A program made the position numbers and the translations under genes. Source: Myxococcota bacterium (GTDB lineage: Bacteria; Myxococcota_A; UBA9160; JAFDET01). From it: DNA of 64,000 nucleotides. Shown piece by piece: positions 30,378-39,576 of the stretch. The DNA lies in NCBI GenBank assembly GCA_028278065.1, contig JANQFA010000193.1, forward strand, positions 1-64,000, written 5' to 3'. Position 1 is the first letter of the stretch, and each line of letters begins with the position of its first letter. The notes beneath the pieces are model-generated. The model made no database searches. It was not told the origin of the DNA and worked only from the letters and a program-made list of their open reading frames with translations.

Positions 30378-31775
30378 ATGGATCCCGCCCTCGATTCCAC
30401 TCCGCCCCGCCCGCTTCCGGCGGCCGGCGGTGCAGCGCGCCGATGGCCGTCGGCCCGGGCGCTGGGGCTGGTCCAGGGCGCGATCCTGCTCCGCGAGGGC
30501 CTGGTGTGGGCGTGGGTCGCAGGCTGGGGACGCCTCGGCGACCTCTTCGCGACGAGATCCCGGCGCTCCGAGCGACGCGAGGCGCGCCGGGCGCGTCATC
30601 TGCAGCGGCTGGCCGTCGCCCTCGGGCGCCTGAAGGGCGCCTTTGCCAAGGCCGGGCAGTTCGCCGCACTCCGCTACGACGCCCTGCCGCCGCCGGTCCG
30701 GGGCGCCCTGGCCGAGCTCCAGGATCGGGTCCCCCCACTGCCCTTCGAGGCGATCCGGGCGGTGGTGGAGGAGGAGCTCGGTGAGCCGATCGAGGGGCGC
30801 TTCGCCCGCTTCGATCCCGAGCCGCTCGGGGCCGCCTCGATCGCCCAGGTGCATCGCGCGTGGCTCCCGGATGGGCGCGAGGTGGCCGTGAAGGTGCAGT
30901 ACCCCTGGCTGGCCGAATCGCTCCCGGCCGACCTGGCCATCGCCCGACGCCTGGTCCGGCTCTGGACCCGCGGCCGGCGCGGGCCCGTCGACTCGAGCGA
31001 GCTCTTCGACGAGTTCGCCCGCGGCCTCTCCGAGGAGCTCGACTTCGTCCGCGAGGCCGACGTGGCCGAGGAGATCGCCGCCAACCTGGCCGGAGAGACC
31101 GGGATCGTGGTGCCCCGCGTCCACCGCGAGCACTCGGCGCGGCGCGTCCTCACCCTCGACTACCACCGCGGCGCGCGCGTGACCGACCGTGCGGCCCTGG
31201 CTCGCGCGGGGGTGGACCCGGCGGACGTGCTGCGTCTCCTCGCCCGCGCCTACGCCCAGCAGGTCTTCGGCGACGGGCTCTTCCACGCCGACCCCCATCC
31301 CGGCAACCTGTTCGTCGCCGACGAGCCGGCGCCCGGCGGTGGACCCCGGGTGGTCTTCGTGGACTTCGGCCTGGCGCGACGCCTCGATCCGGAGCTCCGC
31401 GCCGCGATGCGGCGCGGCGTCTACGCGCTCCTGCAGCGGAGCCCCGAGACGTTCGTATCCGAGATGGGAGCCGCCGGGATGATCGAGGCCGGGCGTGAGG
31501 AGGACGTGCAGCGCTCGGTGGAGGCGATGTTCGCGCGCATCGCCAGCGCCGGAGCGGCGCCGCTGGGCCTGTCGGGAGGCCAGGTCCTCGACCTCAAGGA
31601 CGAGGCCAAGGCGCTCCTCGAGGAGACGCCGGGGCTGCGCCTCCCCAACGACCTCCTCCTCTGGGCGAAGACCCTCTCCTACCTGCTGGCGCTGGGCCAG
31701 GAACTCGCCCCGGAGGTAGATGTGGTGCGCCTGGTGGTGCCGCACCTGCTCCGGTTCCTGGCGGAGCGTGACTGA
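30378..31775 (+). CDS. ABC1/UbiB (ADCK)-like kinase
   Basis: KGAFAKAGQFAALR (KxGQ), PLGAASIAQVHRA, FHADPHPGNLFV, VVFVDFGLARRL. Confidence 0.92.
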   Translation: MDPALDSTPPRPLPAAGGAARRWPSARALGLVQGAILLREGLVWAWVAGWGRLGDLFATRSRRSERREARRARHLQRLAVALGRLKGAFAKAGQFAALRYDALPPPVRGALAELQDRVPPLPFEAIRAVVEEELGEPIEGRFARFDPEPLGAASIAQVHRAWLPDGREVAVKVQYPWLAESLPADLAIARRLVRLWTRGRRGPVDSSELFDEFARGLSEELDFVREADVAEEIAANLAGETGIVVPRVHREHSARRVLTLDYHRGARVTDRAALARAGVDPADVLRLLARAYAQQVFGDGLFHADPHPGNLFVADEPAPGGGPRVVFVDFGLARRLDPELRAAMRRGVYALLQRSPETFVSEMGAAGMIEAGREEDVQRSVEAMFARIASAGAAPLGLSGGQVLDLKDEAKALLEETPGLRLPNDLLLWAKTLSYLLALGQELAPEVDVVRLVVPHLLRFLAERD

Positions 31776-31803
31776 GCGCTTCGGCGGGCGGCGCTTCCGA
31801 GCG

Positions 31804-31878
31804 TCGCGGCTAGCGGCGCCCGGGGGTCGCGGCTAGCGGCGGCCGGGGGTCGCGGCTAGCGGCGGCCGGGGGTCGCGG

Positions 31879-31895
<17 letters not shown>
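31804..31895. repeat. 23-bp tandem repeat, about four copies, each containing the argG stop (GCTAGC)
   Basis: tcgcggctagcggcggccggggg units at 31804, 31827, 31850, 31873. Confidence 0.95.
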
Positions 31896-33078
<1,183 letters not shown>

Positions 33079-33115
33079 CGTCCGCACCTCCTCGTGGCGC
33101 GGGAAGGTAGCGTCT

Positions 33116-33181
33116 CGTCAGGCCTGGGGGAGACGAGCCGCGCCGGCAGCGCTGCGTCAGGCCAGGGGCAGACGAACCGCG
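33116..33181. repeat. 27-bp direct repeat (39-bp period) duplicating the 3' end and stop of the PAS gene
   Basis: cgtcaggcctgggggagacgagccgcg (33116) and cgtcaggccaggggcagacgaaccgcg (33155). Confidence 0.85.
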
Positions 33182-34101
33182 GTCGTGACCCCCGCGACCG
33201 GATCGGCGACCCGGGCGACCGAGCCGCCGAGGGGCTCGGTCACCGCCGAGAGCGACGCGGGCGCGCACTCGTCCTCGGGCGCGAAGCTCCTCGCGTCGTC
33301 CGGGGGCACCTCGGTGAACGAGAAGAGCACCCCCGCCTTGAGCGCCTTCGCCGTCCAGGTGAAGCGGCTGCCCTCGGGCGCCGCCTCGAGCCGCTCGCGG
33401 GCGAAGCGCACGAAGGCATCCACCAGACGGCCCGGCTCGCCCTTCACCGCGGGCAGAGCCGCGGGCAGCAGGAGCTCGAGCTGGTGCCCCGCGACGCGCG
33501 CGGTGCGGGCGGCGGCGTCGCCCACCTCGTGGGCGCCCGCCAGCGCATCCGCCACCGCCTGGGCGGGACGCTCGGAACGCTGCGCCACCGCGTCGCGCAG
33601 CTCGTCGCTCCACTTGCGCAGGCGCTCGGACGCACGGAGTCCCGTCTCCACCTGCGCGCGAAAGCGCTCCGCCCGGCGCCCGCCGGTCTGCTCCAGCATG
33701 CTGTCGAGGGCCGAGGCGAGCTCGGCGAGGGGCTCCTGGATCTCGCGGTGGTAGGAGAGCACGCGCTCCCCGGCCGGCTCCTCGAAGAACAGGAAGATGA
33801 TCCCGACGTTGGCACCTTCGGCTGCGATCGGCGCCGCCGAGGCGGCGTACGCATGGTCGCCCTCGCGCAGCCGGAAGCGCACCGTGCGCCCCTCGCGACA
33901 GACCCGGTCCGTGGCGGCCAGCACCACCTCGCGGGCGCCGCCGGCGAAGATCTCGGCGAGCGGGCGTCCACGCGTCTCGCCCTCGCAGGTGTCGAAGGCC
34001 TCGCCGAACGCCGGATTGACGTACACCGCCTTGCCGTCCGGATCGGCGACGGCGACCGGAGCCGGCAGGAAGGGGAGGAGCGAGCTTCCGGGCGAGGTCA
34101 T
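33157..34101 (-). CDS. PAS-domain protein with degenerate histidine-kinase-like C-terminus
   Basis: PAS (PAPVAVADPDGKAVYVNPAFGEAF); H-box-like SYHREIQEPLAEL; no recognisable N/G1 boxes. Confidence 0.65.
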   Translation of the reverse strand: MTSPGSSLLPFLPAPVAVADPDGKAVYVNPAFGEAFDTCEGETRGRPLAEIFAGGAREVVLAATDRVCREGRTVRFRLREGDHAYAASAAPIAAEGANVGIIFLFFEEPAGERVLSYHREIQEPLAELASALDSMLEQTGGRRAERFRAQVETGLRASERLRKWSDELRDAVAQRSERPAQAVADALAGAHEVGDAAARTARVAGHQLELLLPAALPAVKGEPGRLVDAFVRFARERLEAAPEGSRFTWTAKALKAGVLFSFTEVPPDDARSFAPEDECAPASLSAVTEPLGGSVARVADPVAGVTTAVRLPLA

Positions 34102-34670
34102 TCAGCGGCCACGACGCCCGCCTCGAGGAGACCGGACAGGGTGCGAAGGGTGTCGAAGGGGTCGAGTCCCGACAGGGAGATCAGGTCGTTCACCGTGGTA
34201 TGGCCGTCCACGAGGGAGAGCAGGAAGCCGGTCGTGGCCGGCAGGTTGAAGCCCATCAGCTGGCGGTCGTTCAGCCGCACTGCGGGCACCGCCTCGAGGC
34301 CGCCGACCCGCTCCCGGTAGCGGGTGAGGAGCTTGCTGCGCACCATCTCGAGGTAGGTCTCCACCTCGATCTGCTCGCCGTCGCGGCGCGCCAGGGTCTC
34401 GAACAGCTCGAGCGCGGCCTCGAGATGCCCTTCGCGCATGAGGCGCATGGCGTCCTCCGCCAGGTCCGGCCGGCGCTCGCGCGCCGGCGCCTCCGGCGCG
34501 CCGCCGTCCTCCTCGAGTGCCTCGAGGTAGTCGCGAGCCTCGGCGTTCTCGGGGTCGAGGAAGAGCGCCTCGCCCCAGCAACGCCCCGCCTCCGCCGCGC
34601 GGCCCTCGCCGTAGTGGTCGAGGCCCGCCTGGAGGAGGCGTGCGACCTGTTCCTGCCGGGATTCCGCCAT
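34098..34670 (-). CDS. TPR protein with C-terminal GFLLSxxDGHT module
   Basis: TPR-like helices; GFLLSLVDGHTTVNDLISLSGLDPFDTLRTLSGLLEAGVV. Confidence 0.65.
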   Translation of the reverse strand: MAESRQEQVARLLQAGLDHYGEGRAAEAGRCWGEALFLDPENAEARDYLEALEEDGGAPEAPARERRPDLAEDAMRLMREGHLEAALELFETLARRDGEQIEVETYLEMVRSKLLTRYRERVGGLEAVPAVRLNDRQLMGFNLPATTGFLLSLVDGHTTVNDLISLSGLDPFDTLRTLSGLLEAGVVAAE

Positions 34671-34679
34671 CGCCCCCGC

Positions 34680-36251
34680 CTACTCCTTCGTCGCGACCTC
34701 GTAGAGCTCGTGGTCCTCGATGATGCGCTCGATCTCGTCCTGCGAGAGCGTGCCCGTGGCGTTCACCGTGATCGACTGCTCCTTGCCCGTGGCCAGGTCG
34801 GTGGCCGAGACGCTGACGATGCCGTTGGCATCGATGTCGAAGCACACCTCGATCTCCGGCTCTCCCTGGGGCGCCTTGCGGATGCCCGACAGGATGAACT
34901 CGCCGAGCAGGTCGTTCTCCGCCGCAGCCTCGGCCTCGCCCTGCAGCACGCGGATCTTCACCGCGCTCTGCCCGTCGCGCGTCGTGGTGAACGTGTGCGT
35001 CTTGCGCACCGGCACCGTCGTGTTGCGCTCGATCAGCTTGGCGAAGTGGCCCCCCACCGTGGCGATGCCCAGGGAGAGCGGCGTCACGTCGAGCAGCAGC
35101 AGGTTCGACTCGTCCGAGGTGAGCGCCTCGCCCTGGAGGGCCGCGCCGATCGCCACGACCTCGTCCGGGTTGACGCCCTTGTGCGGCCCCTTGTTGAAGA
35201 ACTCGCCCACGGCCTTCTGGATGAGGGGCATGCGGGTCTGGCCGCCGACCAGGATGACCCGGTCGACGTCGCCGGGCTGGAGCCCCGCGTCGGCGACGCA
35301 GGCTTCCACGGTCTTGAGGGTCTGGTTGACGAGGCCGTGCACCAGCGCCTCGAGAGTCGCGCGATCCATCTCCAGCTGGAGATGGCGCGGCCCCGAGTCG
35401 TCGCTGGCGATGAACGGCAGGCTGATCTCGGTCTTCTCGCGCTCGGAGAGATCGCACTTGGCCTTCTCCGCGGCGTCCTTCAGGCGCTGCAGGGCCATCG
35501 CGTCCTCGCGCAGGTCGATGCCTTCGTTCTCCTCGAACTTCTCGAGCAGGTGGGCCACGATCATCCGGTCGAAGTCCTCGCCCCCGAGGAACGTGTTGCC
35601 GCCGGTCGCCAGCACCTCGATCACGCCGTCGCTCATGTCGAGCACCGAGATGTCGAACGTGCCGCCGCCCAGGTCGTAGATGGCGACCTTCTCCTCCTCG
35701 CGGTGCCCCGCGCCGTAGGCCATCGCCGCGGCCGTCGGCTCGTTGATGATGCGCAGCACCTCGAGGCCCGCGATCTTCCCGGCGTCCTTCGTGCACTGTC
35801 GCTGGGTATCGTTGAAGTACGCCGGGACGGTGATCACCGCGTCGGACACGGGTTCGCCGACGTACTCCTCGGCCACCCGCTTCATCTCGCGCAGGATGAT
35901 GCCGCCGATCTCCGGACAGGTGAACGTCTTGCCGGCGATCTTGATGCGCGGATCGTCGTTGGCCCCGCGCACGATCTCGTAGGGGCAGAGGTCGATGGCC
36001 TTCTGCACCTCGGGCGCGTCGAAGCGACGTCCGATGAGACGCTTGGAGGCGTGCACCGTGTTGCGCGAGTTCGTCACCGCCTGACGCTTGGCCAGGTGGC
36101 CCACCAGACGCTTGCCGTCGTGCGAGATCGCGAACATCGAGGGAGTGGTCCGGTACCCCCCGGCGTTCGGGATCACCGTGGGCTGCCCGTTCTCGATCAC
36201 GGACACGCACGAGTTGGTGGTACCCAGGTCGATTCCGATCACGCGACTCAT
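34680..36251 (-). CDS. Hsp70/DnaK-family chaperone lacking the C-terminal alpha-helical lid
   Basis: [43 protein letters not shown]; complete SBD-beta; ends at [22 protein letters not shown]. Confidence 0.95.
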   Translation of the reverse strand: MSRVIGIDLGTTNSCVSVIENGQPTVIPNAGGYRTTPSMFAISHDGKRLVGHLAKRQAVTNSRNTVHASKRLIGRRFDAPEVQKAIDLCPYEIVRGANDDPRIKIAGKTFTCPEIGGIILREMKRVAEEYVGEPVSDAVITVPAYFNDTQRQCTKDAGKIAGLEVLRIINEPTAAAMAYGAGHREEEKVAIYDLGGGTFDISVLDMSDGVIEVLATGGNTFLGGEDFDRMIVAHLLEKFEENEGIDLREDAMALQRLKDAAEKAKCDLSEREKTEISLPFIASDDSGPRHLQLEMDRATLEALVHGLVNQTLKTVEACVADAGLQPGDVDRVILVGGQTRMPLIQKAVGEFFNKGPHKGVNPDEVVAIGAALQGEALTSDESNLLLLDVTPLSLGIATVGGHFAKLIERNTTVPVRKTHTFTTTRDGQSAVKIRVLQGEAEAAAENDLLGEFILSGIRKAPQGEPEIEVCFDIDANGIVSVSATDLATGKEQSITVNATGTLSQDEIERIIEDHELYEVATKE

Positions 36252-36284
36252 CGTCTTCCTCCCCTCCACCCGGAGGTGGCTCCC

Positions 36285-37601
36285 CTAGAGCGACTTCAGG
36301 GCCTGCTTGGCCTCGAGATCCCTGGGATCCAGGCGCAGCGCCGTCTTCAGCTCGCGCCGCGCGTTGGCCTTGAGACCGGCGGCGGCGTAGATCTGCCCGA
36401 GCCCTCGGTGGTACTCGGCCTTGTCGGGATCCGCCTCGACGGCCCGCATCGCGTACTCCTTGGCGCGGTGCAGGTCGTCGGCCGCCAGCCAGGCCAGCTT
36501 CGCGGCGACGTGGTTGGCCTCCGGATCGTACGGGCGGAAGATGAGCGCCTCTTCGTAGATGCGCAGCGCATCCTTGCGATCCCGGAACGAGAGCGCGCTG
36601 TCCGCCTCCTTCATGAGCTGGGCGAAGCGGATCTCGTGGGCCTGGGCCTGGACCTCGCCGAAGCGCTCGCGGTAGAGCGCGCTCTTGGGGTCGTAGGCGA
36701 CGGCGAGCCGAAGGCTGGCCGCAGCCTCCAGCCAGCGCTCATCGCTGACCGCAGCCATCGCGGCCTCGAAGAAGCTCTTGGCCTTGGCCTTGCGCTTGGC
36801 GATGAGCCGGCCGAGCGGGCTGAAGGGGGACAGCGCACGCTTGCGCCGGCGCTCGGCGCGCTCGGACGCGGCCTTCGGGTCGGCCGAGTCCGCACCCTCC
36901 ACCGGCGCCGCCTCGGCGTCGGCGCCCAGCGAGCGCTCCATCTCGGCGCGCACCGTGGGGTCGCTCATCAGCTCGTAGGCCTCGACCACCTTGCGGAAGA
37001 TGCGCTCCAGGGGCTCCTTGAACGGCCCGATGTCGCGTCGGAACCAGCGATCCGGATGGAACTCCTTGGAGAGCTGGAAGTAGGCCCTCTTCACCGCGCG
37101 GGCATCGGCGTCGCTCGCGACTCCGAGAATCTCGGCGTAGGGCCGCTCGAGCCGCTCGTGGAAGTCGAGGATCGCCTGCTGCGCCTCCTCGGGGATGTCG
37201 AGGCCGGGATCGAGCGCGGGCAGGTCGGACGCGACAGCCGGAGAACCGGCCTCGGTCGCGGCGGCGGCGGACTCGCCTTCGGGTGACGACGCGTTGGCCT
37301 CGAGCCGGGGCGGAGCTCCCGCTCTCGTGGCGGATGCCCCGTTGACACGCTCCGTCGCCGGGGGCCCCGCCTTGCTCCAGACGACGACACCCGCCTCCGC
37401 CCAGCGCGCCAGGCACAGATCGACATCGTGGGGAGGCAGACCGGCCAGCTGCGAGAGCAGGTCCTTGGGTGTGTGGCCGTCGATCCGCGAGAGCAGGAAT
37501 CCCTCCTGGGGAGACAGGTCCAGGCGCGTGAGATCGCAGTCGGGCGCGAGCGCCGGCACGCGCACGTCCTTCCGATCTCCTGCCGCATCCGCCGAAGACA
37601 T
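36285..37601 (-). CDS. J-domain/TPR co-chaperone with N-terminal GFLLSxxDGHT module
   Basis: J domain PYAEILGVASDADARAVKRAYFQLSKEFHPDRWF (HPD), C-terminal TPR repeats, N-terminal GFLLSRIDGHTPKDLLSQLAGLPPHDVDLCLARWAEAGVVV. Confidence 0.88.
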   Translation of the reverse strand: MSSADAAGDRKDVRVPALAPDCDLTRLDLSPQEGFLLSRIDGHTPKDLLSQLAGLPPHDVDLCLARWAEAGVVVWSKAGPPATERVNGASATRAGAPPRLEANASSPEGESAAAATEAGSPAVASDLPALDPGLDIPEEAQQAILDFHERLERPYAEILGVASDADARAVKRAYFQLSKEFHPDRWFRRDIGPFKEPLERIFRKVVEAYELMSDPTVRAEMERSLGADAEAAPVEGADSADPKAASERAERRRKRALSPFSPLGRLIAKRKAKAKSFFEAAMAAVSDERWLEAAASLRLAVAYDPKSALYRERFGEVQAQAHEIRFAQLMKEADSALSFRDRKDALRIYEEALIFRPYDPEANHVAAKLAWLAADDLHRAKEYAMRAVEADPDKAEYHRGLGQIYAAAGLKANARRELKTALRLDPRDLEAKQALKSL

Positions 37602-37766
37602 GGATCCTCCCGCACGCCTCCCGAGACGGGAGACGCGCCCGTGCGTCTCATCGGCAGATTCCCCCGCCGGACTGAGGGAACTTGGGGTAGTCCCTAGACT
37701 CCGATGTCCCCGAGGGGAGGGGACAGGAGGCGCCGGCAGACCCCCGCGAAGCGCGCGGAGGCGCGC

Positions 37767-38684
37767 TCAGCCGGTGAGGAGGCGCTCCAGGATGGCCTTC
37801 TGTGCGTGGAGCCGATTCTCGGCCTGGTCGAACACGATCGAGCGCGGGCCGTCCAGGACGTCGTCGCTGATCTCCTCGCCCCGGTGAGCCGGCAGGCAGT
37901 GCAGGATCCAGGCGTCCGGCGCGCCACGCAGCAGCTCCGCGTTCACCTGGTAGTCGGCGAAGATGCGGCGTCGCTCCTCGGCCTCGTCCTCCTGGCCCAT
38001 GCTCGCCCACACGTCGGTGTAGACGAAGCCCGCGCCCTCGACCGCCTCCCGCGGGTCGGCGCTCCAGGCGATCCTCGCACCGCTGGCCGCCGCCAGGTCC
38101 CGGGCCTGGGCCCACACGTCAGCGGGTACCCGGTGGCTCTCCGGCGTGGCCAGGCGTACCTCGACCCCGAGAACCGCGCCCGCCAGCACCAGCGAGCTGG
38201 CCACGTTGTTGCCGTCGCCGATGTACGCGATCACCGCCCGCTCCAGGTCGGCCCGCTCGGCCACGGTCACGAAGTCCGCCATGGCCTGGCACGGGTGCAG
38301 CTGGTCGGTGAGGCCGTTGATGACGGGGATGCTCCCCTCCCGGGCCAGCTCGCGCACCAGGTCGTGGCTGAACGTGCGCGCCACCAGGGCGTCGACCCAG
38401 CGCGAGAGGTTGCGCGCCACGTCGCCGCCCGTCTCGCGGCTGCCGATTCCCACCTGCTCGGGACGCAGCAGGATGGCGTGCCCCCCGAGCTGGGTCATGC
38501 CCGCCTCGAACGTGACGTGCGTGCGCAGCGACGGCTTCTCGAAGTACATCGCCAGAGTGCGGCCCTGCAGGGTCTGCGGTCGCTCGCCGCGCTTCCACAG
38601 ATCCTTCAGCTCGCGCGCGCGATCGAGGAGCGCGCGCAGCTCCTGTGCGGGCCAGTCGGCAACGCTGATGAAGTCCTTGGGCAT
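37767..38684 (-). CDS. argF: ornithine carbamoyltransferase
   Basis: MYFEKPSLRTHVTFEAGMTQLGG; ARTFSHDLVRELA; ILHCLPAHRGEEIS. Confidence 0.92.
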   Translation of the reverse strand: MPKDFISVADWPAQELRALLDRARELKDLWKRGERPQTLQGRTLAMYFEKPSLRTHVTFEAGMTQLGGHAILLRPEQVGIGSRETGGDVARNLSRWVDALVARTFSHDLVRELAREGSIPVINGLTDQLHPCQAMADFVTVAERADLERAVIAYIGDGNNVASSLVLAGAVLGVEVRLATPESHRVPADVWAQARDLAAASGARIAWSADPREAVEGAGFVYTDVWASMGQEDEAEERRRIFADYQVNAELLRGAPDAWILHCLPAHRGEEISDDVLDGPRSIVFDQAENRLHAQKAILERLLTG

Positions 38685-38689
38685 CGGAT

Positions 38690-39544
38690 TCACCTCGCGA
38701 TCAGGGTGCCGACGCCACCGTCGGTGAAGATCTCGAGCAGGATGGCGTGCTTGATGCGCCCGTCGATCACGTGGGCGCGCTCGACGCCGCCCTCCACGGC
38801 GGCCATGCAGCACTCCACCTTGGGGATCATGCCCTCGCGGATGGTGCCTTCGTCGATGAGCTTCCTGGCCTCCTCCACGGAGAGCTGGCCGATGAGCTCG
38901 CCGTCGGCGCCCTCCACGCCCTCCACATCGGTGAGCATGAGGAGCTTCGCGGCGCCCAGGGCGCGGGCGATGGCGCCCGCCGCATCGTCGGCATTCACGT
39001 TGTGCGAGACCCCGTCGCCATCCACGCCCACCGGCGCGACCACCGGGACGAAGCCCGCGTCCGCGGCGGCCATCACCGCCGCGGGGTCCACCGCCGTCAC
39101 CTCGCCCACGCGTCCGATGTCCCGCCCGTCCACCGTCTTGCGTCGCACGCGCAGCATTCCGGCGTCCTTGCCGGAGAGACCGACGGCCGAGCCTCCGCCG
39201 CGGTTGACCAGCTGCACGATGTCCTGGTTGATCTTGCCGCCGAGGACCATCTCCACCACTTCCATGGTCTCGTCATCCGTGACGCGCAGGCCGTTCACGT
39301 AGCTGGATTCCTTGCCCAGGCGTCGGAGGGTCTCCTTGATCTGCGGGCCGCCGCCGTGCACCACCACCGGCCGGACACCGATGTACTTGAGGAGCACCAC
39401 GTCCACGGCGAACTGGGCGCGCAGGTCGTCGTCGATCATCGCGTGGCCGCCGTACTTGATGACGAAGGTCTTGCCCCGGAAGCGCTGGATGTAGGGGAGC
39501 GCTTCGACCAGGACGGCGGCCTTCTGGATCAGCGACTGGACCAC
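38690..39544 (-). CDS. argB: acetylglutamate kinase
   Basis: TFVIKYGGHAMID; VVVHGGGPQIKETL; NVNADDAAGAIA; KVECCMAAVEGGV. Confidence 0.97.
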   Translation of the reverse strand: MVQSLIQKAAVLVEALPYIQRFRGKTFVIKYGGHAMIDDDLRAQFAVDVVLLKYIGVRPVVVHGGGPQIKETLRRLGKESSYVNGLRVTDDETMEVVEMVLGGKINQDIVQLVNRGGGSAVGLSGKDAGMLRVRRKTVDGRDIGRVGEVTAVDPAAVMAAADAGFVPVVAPVGVDGDGVSHNVNADDAAGAIARALGAAKLLMLTDVEGVEGADGELIGQLSVEEARKLIDEGTIREGMIPKVECCMAAVEGGVERAHVIDGRIKHAILLEIFTDGGVGTLIAR

Positions 39545-39576
39545 GGGGAACCTCGCTCCGTCGGGGGGCGGACGGA

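Noticed and set aside
34200-37286. 1028-aa plus-strand ORF
   Set aside because: Antisense to the Hsp70/J-protein operon, no recognisable motifs; high-GC artefact.
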